Shown here piece after piece: positions 1 through 5,267 of a stretch of DNA of 9,910 nt (its first letter is position 1; the number at the start of each line of letters is the position of its first letter). Made by a program: the position numbers and the translations under genes. Source of the DNA: Actinomycetes bacterium. Its GTDB lineage: Bacteria; Actinomycetota; Acidimicrobiia; Acidimicrobiales; RAAP-2. The notes beneath the pieces were generated by a model. It did not search any database. It saw only the letters and a program-made list of their open reading frames with translations, and was not told the DNA's origin. Where the stretch lies: the NCBI GenBank assembly GCA_021826655.1, contig JAKAZC010000081.1, positions 1-9,910 on the forward strand, given 5' to 3'.

Positions 1-257
1 GGTTAGTGCTCGGCCGGACCGGGTACTCCGGGGCGATGGTCCTCCCGCACGCCCGGTCGGTGCACACCGTCGGCATGCGCTTCGCCATCGACGTCGCCTT
101 CTGCGACGGTGACCTGGTGGTGCTGGACACGGTGCGGATGCCCCCGATGCGCCTGGCCCGTCCCCGCCGCCGTGGGCGTACCGTGGTCGAGGCCGAGGCC
201 GGTGCGTTCGAACGGTGGGGACTGCGCGCCGGTGACCGGCTCGAGCTGCGCGGATGA
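1..257 (+). CDS. DUF192 family protein, 5'-truncated by window edge
   Basis: The reading frame is open to the left edge (first full codon at 3-5) and ends at the TGA 255-257, so about 85 C-terminal residues are visible. The segment HTVGMRFAIDVAF followed by a V-V-L pair and a closing GLRAGDRLEL matches the DUF192 family, small beta-rich proteins of about 110-150 residues with the hallmark H-T-x-x-M-R-F-x-I-D. The molecular function of the family is not established. A GTG at 6 could be called as a start, but it would remove the N-terminal part of the fold, so the real start should lie upstream of the window. The last four bases (ATGA) overlap the rsmI start, which implies an operon and translational coupling. 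Family call is good; function is unknown. Confidence 0.85.
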   Translation, partial: LVLGRTGYSGAMVLPHARSVHTVGMRFAIDVAFCDGDLVVLDTVRMPPMRLARPRRRGRTVVEAEAGAFERWGLRAGDRLELRG

Positions 258-1147
258 CCGACGGCGCCGGGGCCGGTCGGGACGCCGGTGGGGCGCTCGT
301 CGTGGTGGCCACCCCGATCGGCAACCTCGGCGACCTCTCGCCCCGTGCCGTCGAGTCCCTCGCATCGGCCGACGTCGTCTACTGCGAGGACACCCGCCAC
401 TCGCGCAAGCTCCTGACCCACGCCGGCATCTCCGGCGTGCCCCTCCGGTCCCTCCACGGGCACAACGAGGGCGACCGGATCGACGAGGTGGTCGCCGCGG
501 TGGCGGCGGGACGTTGCGTGGCCCTGGTCAGCGACGCGGGCATGCCGGCGGTCTCCGACCCGGGTGCGCAGGCGGTGGCGGCGGTGGCTGCCGCCGGCCT
601 GCCGATCACCGTCCTGCCCGGCCCGTCCTCCGTGCTCGTGGCGCTGGTGGCCAGCGGGTTGGCCACGGACCGGTTCTGCTTCGAGGGGTTCCTGCCCCGC
701 TCGGGCCGTGACCGGTCGGCACGCCTGGCCGCGATAGCCGCCGAGTCGCGCACCACGGTCCTGTTCGAGGCGCCCGTCCGCACCGCCGCCACCCTGGGGG
801 ACCTGGCGGCAGCGTGCGGCCCCGAGCGCCGGGTGGCCGTCGCACGCGAGCTGACCAAGCTGCACGAAGAGGTCTGGCGGGGCACCCTCGCCGACGCGTG
901 CCGCTGGGCGGCCGACGGGGTCCGGGGCGAAGTGGTCCTCGTGCTCGCCGGCGCACCGGACGTGGCGGGCCCCGAGGTGGACGACGAGGTGCTGGTGGCC
1001 GCGGTGGCCGCGCAGAGCGCGGCGGGGGCACGTACCCGGGGTGCGGTCGACCGGGTGGCCGCCGACTTCGGGGTGTCCCGCCGCCGGGTCTACGAGCTCG
1101 CCCTGCGGGTGAAGCACGGAGGACCCGACGAGGGTGTCGTCGGCTGA
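254..1147 (+). CDS. rsmI: 16S rRNA (cytidine-1402-2'-O)-methyltransferase RsmI
   Basis: RsmI uses S-adenosylmethionine to 2'-O-methylate C1402 in the decoding centre of 16S rRNA. The 297-residue product has the full family signature: VATPIGNLGDLSPRA (18-32), EDTRHSRKLL (45-54), LVSDAGMPAVSDPG (91-104), PGPSS (122-126), FEGFLPR (143-149), FEAPVRT (171-177), and RELTKLHEEVWRG (198-210) with GEVVLVLAG (225-233). A C-terminal helical segment at about 245-286 (AVDRVAADFGVSRRRVYELAL) resembles the small helix-turn-helix-like tail found in many RsmI proteins. The N-terminal 13 residues are a Gly/Ala-rich extension. The ATG at 254 overlaps the TGA of the preceding DUF192 gene, so no separate ribosome-binding site is needed. 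Length and motifs are normal, with no sign of damage. Confidence 0.96.
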   Translation: MTDGAGAGRDAGGALVVVATPIGNLGDLSPRAVESLASADVVYCEDTRHSRKLLTHAGISGVPLRSLHGHNEGDRIDEVVAAVAAGRCVALVSDAGMPAVSDPGAQAVAAVAAAGLPITVLPGPSSVLVALVASGLATDRFCFEGFLPRSGRDRSARLAAIAAESRTTVLFEAPVRTAATLGDLAAACGPERRVAVARELTKLHEEVWRGTLADACRWAADGVRGEVVLVLAGAPDVAGPEVDDEVLVAAVAAQSAAGARTRGAVDRVAADFGVSRRRVYELALRVKHGGPDEGVVG

Positions 1148-1213
1148 TCCATCCGGAATGCCCACCGTGGGTCCCGTGTTGCACCCTGCGGGCGGGTCGC
1201 CGTGCCGGAGGGA

Positions 1214-1245
1214 CGCCCCGGACGGGGCGCACCCGTACGGGGCGT
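1214..1245 (+). promoter_or_regulatory. Alternative hairpins in the msrA upstream region
   Basis: Within the 179-base gap between rsmI and msrA, CGCCCCG (1214-1220) is complementary to CGGGGCG (1223-1229), giving a tight 6-7 bp hairpin. With one more base, 1213-1220 is also perfectly complementary to CGGGGCGT at 1238-1245 (8 bp). Only one of the two pairings can form. There is no run of T, so a classical intrinsic terminator for rsmI is not obvious. I see no convincing -10 element in the gap. The pairing is seen directly; any regulatory role is inference, and GC-rich DNA produces such pairs by chance. Confidence 0.3.
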
Positions 1246-1312
1246 AACGGTGGGTCACCACCATGGGACTGCACCTGCGGATGCCCCGGTCGGGGGTGCC
1301 CGCCACGACCGC

Positions 1313-1318
1313 AGGAGG
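1313..1318 (+). promoter_or_regulatory. Ribosome-binding site that fixes the msrA start
   Basis: AGGAGG lies eight bases upstream of the ATG at 1327. It is the only strong Shine-Dalgarno in the neighbourhood. It decides the msrA start against an in-frame open stretch that extends left to 814 inside rsmI. Confidence 0.85.
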
Positions 1319-1326
1319 GACACCAG

Positions 1327-1872
1327 ATGTTCGGACGCAGCATGGACCTCGACGACACCCAGGCACCCCCGGTGGCACCCGACGACGTGCCCGAGGGGTG
1401 CGACCGGGCCGCCTTCGCGGCCGGCTGCTTCTGGGGTGTGGAGGAGTTCTTCCTCGCCGTGCCCGGGGTGGTGGATGCGGTGTCCGGCTACGAGGGCGGT
1501 GAGGTGGAGCACCCCACCTACGGGCAGGTCTGCGGCGGCGGCACCGGTCACGCCGAGGCGGTGCTGGTCACGTTCGACCCGACCCGGGTCAGCTTCGACA
1601 CCCTGCTCGAGGAGTTCTGGCGCCACCACGACCCGACGACGCTCAACCGGCAGGGGCCGGACCACGGGACCCAGTACCGCTCGGCGGTGTTCGTGCGGAA
1701 CGAGGCCCAGGCCGAGGCCGCACGCGCCTCGCTCGACGCGTACCAGGCCCGGTTCCGCCGACCGATCGTCACCGAGGTGACCGCGGCCTCCACGTTCTGG
1801 CCCGCCGAGGCCTACCACCAGCGCTACGCCGAGCGCACCGGCAGGGGTGGCTGCCATGTCGCCAACTGGTGA
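1327..1872 (+). CDS. msrA: Peptide-methionine (S)-S-oxide reductase MsrA
   Basis: MsrA repairs oxidised protein by reducing methionine-S-sulfoxide with electrons from thioredoxin, normally in the cytoplasm. The 181-residue product carries the catalytic GCFWGVEE motif (Cys34), then VSGYEGGEVEHPTYGQVC (52-69), TGHAEAVLV (73-81), the FWRHHDPTTLNRQGPDHGTQYRSAVF block, and FWPAEAYHQRY towards the C-terminus. Cys176 in the terminal GGCHVANW is the likely resolving cysteine; Cys69 is a third cysteine. The start at 1327 is chosen because an ideal AGGAGG precedes it and the product then has the usual family length. The frame is open much further left, but that part lies inside rsmI and looks like no protein. 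No MsrB domain or gene is visible in the window. The tail of the gene seems to have been tandemly duplicated into the gap before metG. Confidence 0.96.
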   Translation: MFGRSMDLDDTQAPPVAPDDVPEGCDRAAFAAGCFWGVEEFFLAVPGVVDAVSGYEGGEVEHPTYGQVCGGGTGHAEAVLVTFDPTRVSFDTLLEEFWRHHDPTTLNRQGPDHGTQYRSAVFVRNEAQAEAARASLDAYQARFRRPIVTEVTAASTFWPAEAYHQRYAERTGRGGCHVANW

Positions 1873-1912
1873 CGCGTGCGGCCACCACGTCGCCACCAGG
1901 GGACGCGTGCGG
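1849..1912 (+). repeat. Decayed tandem duplication over the msrA stop codon
   Basis: Bases 1849-1881 (last msrA codons, stop and six bases beyond) align with 1880-1912 at a period of 31 bases, with about 27 of 33 positions identical. The right ends share the perfect 11-mer GACGCGTGCGG (1871-1881 and 1902-1912), and the left parts share GTCGCCA. The TGGTGA that ends msrA has become AGGGGA in the second copy. Copy two fills most of the 73-base gap before metG. Counted by eye. Confidence 0.6.
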
Positions 1913-1931
1913 GGGGAGGCGGCCGGGTCGG

Positions 1932-1946
1932 TACGCTGACGGGCAG
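1932..1946 (+). promoter_or_regulatory. Probable -10 element for a leaderless or near-leaderless metG transcript
   Basis: TACGCT (1932-1937) fits the actinobacterial TAnnnT -10 consensus. The GTG start follows eight bases later, so transcription would begin at or within a couple of bases of the start codon. No Shine-Dalgarno is present in the intervening GACGGGCA. No recognisable -35 element is seen. The same eight bases GTACGCTG occur at the lipoprotein start on the other strand. Confidence 0.5.
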
Positions 1947-3454
1947 TGTCCCGCTACTTCGTCACCACGCCCATCTACTACGTCAAGGACGCGCCCCACG
2001 TGGGGCACGCCTACACCACGGTCAACGCCGATGCCCTGGCCCGGTGGCACCGCCTGGTGGGCGATGACGTCTACTTCCTGACCGGCACCGACGAGCACGG
2101 TCAGAAGGTGGCCCGGGCCGCCGAGGAGCAGGGTATGGCCCCGTTGGCGTGGACGGACCAGCTGTCCCCCCGGTTCGCCGAGGCGTGGGCCGGCCTCGAC
2201 ATCTCCAACGACGACTTCATCCGGACCACCGAGCCCCGGCACGCCGCCGCCGTCCGGCGGTTCCTCGGCCGGATCCACGAGAACGGCTTCATCTACAAGG
2301 ACACCTACCGGGGCCTCTACTGCGTGCAGTGCGAGCGCTACTACGCGCTCGACGAGCTCCTGGCCGGGAACCTCTGCCCCGACCACCGGATCCCGCTCGA
2401 GGAGCTCGAGGAGGAGAACTACTTCTTCCGACTCAGCGCCTTCCAGCAGCCCCTGATCGACTGGTACGCGGCCAACCCCGACGTGGTGCTCCCCGAGTCG
2501 AAGCGGAACGAGGCGCTCAGCTTCATCAGGGGCGGCCTCCACGACATCTCGATCACCCGCACCTCCATCGACTGGGGCGTCCGGGTCCCGTGGGACGACG
2601 CCCACGTCTTCTACGTCTGGTACGACGCGCTCATCAATTACGTCACCGCCATCGGCTACGGCGAGGATCCCGACCGCTTCGAGGCGTGGTGGCCGGACGT
2701 GCACCACCTCATCGGCAAGGAGATCATCCGGTTCCACTGCGTCTGGTGGCCGGCCATGTGCATGGCGGCGGGCATCGACCCCCCGGGGCACGTCCAGGTC
2801 CACGGGTGGCTGCTGCTCGGCGGGGCGAAGATGTCCAACTCGAGCGTCAACCGCATCGCGCCGGCCGACCTGGCCGAGGAGTACGGCGTCGACCCGCTCC
2901 GCTACCACCTGCTGCGTGACGTCCCGCTGGGGAGCGACGGCGAGTTCTCCGCCGAGGGCATCACGGCCAGGTACAACGCGGACCTGGCCAACAACCTCGG
3001 GAACCTGCTGTCCCGGGTGGCCACGGTGGTCGCCTCGAAGTGCGGCGGGGTGGGGCCCGCCCCCGACCCGGACAGTCGACTGGCCGCGGTGGCCGCCGAG
3101 GTGCTGGCCGAGACATCGGCCGCGTGGGACGCCGGTGCACCGCACCTGGCGCTCGAGGCAACGTGGCGGCTGATCCGCGAGACCAACGCCGAACTCGAGG
3201 CGGCCGAGCCGTGGAAGTCCGAGCCCGGCCCGTCCGTGGACGCCGTGTTGGGGAGTGCCCTCGAGGCGTTGCGGATCGTGGCCGTCCTGGTCGTCCCGGC
3301 CATGCCGTCGTCGGCGGCCGAGATCTGGCGGCGCATCGGGCTCGACGGCGGCCCGGCCGAACAGCGGCTCCCCGCTGCGGGGGCCTGGGGCGGCTACCCG
3401 GGGCGGCTCCCCGTGGAGAAGGGCGCGCCACTCTTCCCGCGGCGCAAGGACTGA
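1946..3454 (+). CDS. metG: Methionyl-tRNA synthetase (MetRS), short form, with a KMSNS variant loop
   Basis: MetRS charges initiator and elongator tRNA-Met with methionine. The 502-residue product has the Rossmann signature near the N-terminus (TTPIYYVKDAPHVGHAYTT, HIGH-type motif at 18-21), GTDEHGQKV (47-54) and a single zinc knuckle with ligands Cys126, Cys129, Cys144 and His147, the C-x2-C ... C-x2-H pattern of the Thermus-like form. FIYKDTYRGLYC, WGVRVPWD and FYVWYDALINYVTAIGY are also present, followed by the anticodon-binding helical domain after about residue 350. There is no C-terminal EMAPII-like dimer domain. The ATP-binding loop at 295-299 reads KMSNS where KMSKS or KMSKT is usual, so the second lysine is Asn298. 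The GTG at 1946 gives the canonical MSRYFVTTPIYY start. tatD follows eight bases after the stop. Confidence 0.96.
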   Translation: MSRYFVTTPIYYVKDAPHVGHAYTTVNADALARWHRLVGDDVYFLTGTDEHGQKVARAAEEQGMAPLAWTDQLSPRFAEAWAGLDISNDDFIRTTEPRHAAAVRRFLGRIHENGFIYKDTYRGLYCVQCERYYALDELLAGNLCPDHRIPLEELEEENYFFRLSAFQQPLIDWYAANPDVVLPESKRNEALSFIRGGLHDISITRTSIDWGVRVPWDDAHVFYVWYDALINYVTAIGYGEDPDRFEAWWPDVHHLIGKEIIRFHCVWWPAMCMAAGIDPPGHVQVHGWLLLGGAKMSNSSVNRIAPADLAEEYGVDPLRYHLLRDVPLGSDGEFSAEGITARYNADLANNLGNLLSRVATVVASKCGGVGPAPDPDSRLAAVAAEVLAETSAAWDAGAPHLALEATWRLIRETNAELEAAEPWKSEPGPSVDAVLGSALEALRIVAVLVVPAMPSSAAEIWRRIGLDGGPAEQRLPAAGAWGGYPGRLPVEKGAPLFPRRKD

Positions 3455-3462
3455 CGGGCACC

Positions 3463-4314
3463 ATGGGCGACGCCGTGCTGGAGTGGTTCGACTCGCACTG
3501 CCACCTGCAGGACGAGTTCGGCCCGCCGTCGGAGGAGGGCCCGGTCGAGCCGCACGCCGACCGTCTGGCCGCCACCCTGGCCCGGGCGGCCGAGGCCGGG
3601 GTGACCCGGATGGTGTGCGTGGGCACAGGTGCCGACTCGTCGGCCGAGGCGGTGGCTCTGGCCCGGTCGTTGCGCCGTCCCGGTGGACCGGCCGTGGCCG
3701 AGGGCGTGGCCCTGTGGGCGACGGTCGGCCTCCATCCCCACGACGCGGTCGACGGCGTGGACTCGCTCGACGCGGTGCTCGCGGCCGAGCTCGGGGGAGT
3801 CGATCCGGTGGTCGTCGGCATCGGCGAGTGCGGCCTCGACTACCACTACGACCACTCGCCCCGTCCGGTCCAGCGCGAGGCGTTCGCACTCCAGGTCGAT
3901 CTGGCACGGCGGCACGACCTTGCGCTGGTGGTCCACACCCGCGAGGCCTGGGACGACACGATCGACGTGCTGGCCGCCGTCGGGGTCCCGGACCGGACCA
4001 TCATCCACTGCTTCACCGGTGGGCCGGACGAGGCCCGCCGGTGCCTCGACCTCGGGGCGTCCCTGTCGTTCAGCGGGGTGGTCACCTTCCGGTCGGCCCA
4101 GGAGGTGCGGGACGCGGCCGTCCTGTGCCCGCCGGACCGGATCCTGGTCGAGACCGATTCCCCGTTCCTCACCCCGGTGCCCCACCGGGGCTCGCCGAAC
4201 GAGCCGGCCCGGGTGCCGCTGGTCGGTGCGGTGCTCGCCCAGGCGACCGGCCGGGAGACCGCCGAGTTGGCCGTGCTGACCACGGCGAACGCCCGCCGGG
4301 CATTCGCCCGCTGA
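3463..4314 (+). CDS. tatD: TatD family metal-dependent DNase / deacylase-like hydrolase
   Basis: TatD proteins are TIM-barrel, amidohydrolase-like enzymes with two metal ions. They are reported to act as 3'-5' exonucleases in DNA repair or turnover, and some as D-aminoacyl hydrolases. The 283-residue product has every expected metal ligand: DSHCHLQ (His12, His14), GIGECGLDYHY (Glu122), VVHTREAWDDT (His158), IIHCFTGG (His182) and ETDSPFLTPVPHRG (Asp232). It also has TVGLHPHDA (88-95) and the terminal TTANARRAF helix. The ATG at 3463 is eight bases after the metG stop, with AAGGA about 12 bases upstream. A frame open further left overlaps metG and is not coding. The metG-tatD pairing is widespread in actinobacteria and indicates one transcript. 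Confidence 0.93.
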   Translation: MGDAVLEWFDSHCHLQDEFGPPSEEGPVEPHADRLAATLARAAEAGVTRMVCVGTGADSSAEAVALARSLRRPGGPAVAEGVALWATVGLHPHDAVDGVDSLDAVLAAELGGVDPVVVGIGECGLDYHYDHSPRPVQREAFALQVDLARRHDLALVVHTREAWDDTIDVLAAVGVPDRTIIHCFTGGPDEARRCLDLGASLSFSGVVTFRSAQEVRDAAVLCPPDRILVETDSPFLTPVPHRGSPNEPARVPLVGAVLAQATGRETAELAVLTTANARRAFAR

Positions 4315-4316
4315 GC

Positions 4317-4364
4317 GCACCCGGTCGGTGGCTACCCGGTCGTTCCGGGTGCCTGCCCACCCGG
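4317..4364. terminator. Nested inverted repeats between convergent tatD and lipoprotein genes
   Basis: CCGGGT (4345-4350) can pair with ACCCGG at 4334-4339 (6 bp, 5-base loop). In extended form, CCGGGTGC (4345-4352) pairs with GCACCCGG at 4317-4324 (8 bp), and CCGGGTG (4345-4351) pairs with CACCCGG at 4358-4364 (7 bp, 6-base loop). There is no T-run on either strand. The position between two convergent stop codons suggests a bidirectional terminator of the GC-rich, U-poor kind common in actinobacteria. Confidence 0.5.
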
Positions 4365-4388
4365 TGGCGACGGGGCGACGGGGGTCGT

Positions 4389-4934
4389 TCAGCCGGTGAC
4401 CGTGGTGACCAGCTGGGGGAAGGGGGCCGGCTGCCCGGCGGCCGGCGGCAGGCCCGACACGCTCAACCGCGACGTGCCGGTGTGGTCAGGCACGAAGGTC
4501 ACGGTGACCGCCCACGCCCCGGCCGTCGGCGGGGAGAACGGGGTGGGGAGGGGATAGGTGCCCGGACCGGCGACCGCCACCCGCTGATCGGTGGCCGGTG
4601 TGCCCGAGGCGGCCGACGTGCCGTCGGCCACCTGGAAGTCGAGGTGGGCCGGCCTGACCGAGCCCTTGAGGACGGCGGTGACCCGGATGGTGGTGTGTCC
4701 GAGGGACCCGGACGTGGGCGACGAGGTGACCGACAGCGTGTAGCCGTCGACACTCCCGGTGGCCGGCAGCAGCGAGGGGTCGGTGGTGGCGGGTGCGGTC
4801 GTCGGGGTCGTCGACGTCGGGGTCCGCACCGTCGTCGACGGCGCGGCCGATCCGGACGAGGAGCAGCCGGCGAGCACGGGAAGGACGAACGCCAGGAGCG
4901 CGGCGGCGGGGCCGGGGTGCCGGGGTCGGAGCAT
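4389..4934 (-). CDS. Putative exported lipoprotein of unknown function
   Basis: The 181-residue product begins with a basic n-region (MLRPRHPGP), a hydrophobic core (AAALLAFVLPV) and the lipobox LAGC. Cys24 is therefore the predicted lipidated residue and the protein should be anchored outside the membrane. Residues 25-60 are a Ser/Thr/Pro/Ala-rich linker. The rest (about 65-170) looks like one beta-sandwich: it has alternating hydrophobic strands and a closing TAGAWAVTVTF segment, resembling FixH/YtkA- or CopC-type Ig-like domains, but I cannot assign a family. The ATG at 4934 is preferred over an upstream in-frame start at 5000. It gives a textbook lipoprotein signal and sits six bases after a TACGCT box, which suggests a leaderless transcript. 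The gene is convergent with tatD and divergent from the RlpA-like gene. Confidence 0.8.
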   Translation of the reverse strand: MLRPRHPGPAAALLAFVLPVLAGCSSSGSAAPSTTVRTPTSTTPTTAPATTDPSLLPATGSVDGYTLSVTSSPTSGSLGHTTIRVTAVLKGSVRPAHLDFQVADGTSAASGTPATDQRVAVAGPGTYPLPTPFSPPTAGAWAVTVTFVPDHTGTSRLSVSGLPPAAGQPAPFPQLVTTVTG

Positions 4935-4946
4935 CGGCACAGCGTA
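4935..4946 (-). promoter_or_regulatory. Probable -10 element for a leaderless lipoprotein transcript
   Basis: Read on the minus strand, TACGCT (4946 down to 4941) is followed by six bases, GTGCCG, and then the ATG. That spacing places transcription start on the A of the ATG. There is no room for a Shine-Dalgarno and no clear -35 box. The motif GTACGCTG is shared with the metG promoter. Confidence 0.6.
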
Positions 4947-5052
4947 CTGTCGGGACCGGCGCGATCCGGGCCGCAGCGGCCCGTCGCCGTCGGGCCTCAA
5001 ACCGCCCGCTCCCGGTGCGGGAAGCGTGTCGTCCCAGGTCCCGGCGCCGGGC

Positions 5053-5082
5053 TTGATCCCTCGTGCGGGCGCGGCCTATCCT
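5053..5082 (+). promoter_or_regulatory. Sigma-A-type promoter for the leader / RlpA-like / rsmA / ispE transcript
   Basis: TTGATC (5053-5058, close to TTGACA) and TATCCT (5077-5082, TAnnnT) are separated by 18 bases. This is the best complete promoter in the window. Transcription would start near 5088-5090, directly at the first hairpin of the leader and about 180 bases before the translation start. It lies in the 333-base gene-free stretch 4935-5267, back to back with the lipoprotein promoter. Confidence 0.65.
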
Positions 5083-5088
5083 GCCGCT

Positions 5089-5267
5089 GCGGCCGCTCGT
5101 AGGAGCGGTCGCTCTGCACACCGGGGCCGGTCCGGACCGGTGGGCGGAGGACGGCTTGGAGGAGTCGTCCGTGTCCATCCTCTCCCCGGGACGGGCCCGA
5201 CCGCAGTGGCCGGGACCCGACCGGGACTGTCGGGGGAGGGCAACCGTCCTACGAGGAGAGTGGAGTC
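5089..5267 (+). promoter_or_regulatory. Long structured 5' leader, candidate RNA regulatory element
   Basis: The stretch from the predicted transcription start to the CTG start is rich in hairpins. H1 pairs 5089-5097 with 5104-5112 (9 bp, one G-U). H2 pairs CACCGG 5119-5124 with CCGGTG 5137-5142 and overlaps a perfect 14-base palindrome (5127-5140). H3 pairs 5149-5156 with 5163-5170 (8 bp, one G-U). H4 pairs CCCGAC 5216-5221 with GTCGGG 5229-5234. Alternatives exist. AGGACGG (5148-5154) is complementary to CCGTCCT (5244-5250) and would break H3. CTCTCC (5180-5185) is complementary to the GGAGAG of the Shine-Dalgarno (5255-5260) but overlaps CTCCCC (5182-5187), which can pair with GGGGAG (5233-5238). 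I do not see the conserved motifs of the ydaO/c-di-AMP, GEMM/c-di-GMP or cobalamin riboswitches. Pairings were found by eye; function is inference. Confidence 0.45.
5253..5260 (+). promoter_or_regulatory. Ribosome-binding site that supports a CTG start
   Basis: GAGGAG (5253-5258) is followed after nine bases by CTG at 5268. No ATG, GTG or TTG occurs in the coding frame between this site and 5328, so the site argues for initiation at CTG. Confidence 0.55.

Noticed and set aside
814..1326. N-terminal extension of msrA back to 814
   Set aside because: The extension lies in another frame within rsmI and then in non-coding DNA, is Arg/Gly-rich, and the AGGAGG before 1327 fixes the start.
1769..3907. 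A 712-codon open frame on the minus strand opposite metG and tatD
   Set aside because: metG and tatD show complete family motifs on the plus strand; the antisense frame is open only because codons with G or C in the third position make stops rare on the complement.
4935..5000. Longer lipoprotein starting at 5000 on the minus strand
   Set aside because: The extra 22 residues are Arg/Pro-rich and would bury the lipoprotein signal. The ATG at 4934 gives a normal signal peptide and sits at leaderless spacing from a TACGCT box.
5089..5267. ydaO-type c-di-AMP riboswitch or GEMM c-di-GMP riboswitch upstream of the wall-protein gene
   Set aside because: c-di-AMP riboswitches do precede wall-hydrolase genes in actinobacteria, but the conserved internal motifs are not present. 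The GAGGGCAACC near 5237 only vaguely recalls GEMM and lacks the downstream half.
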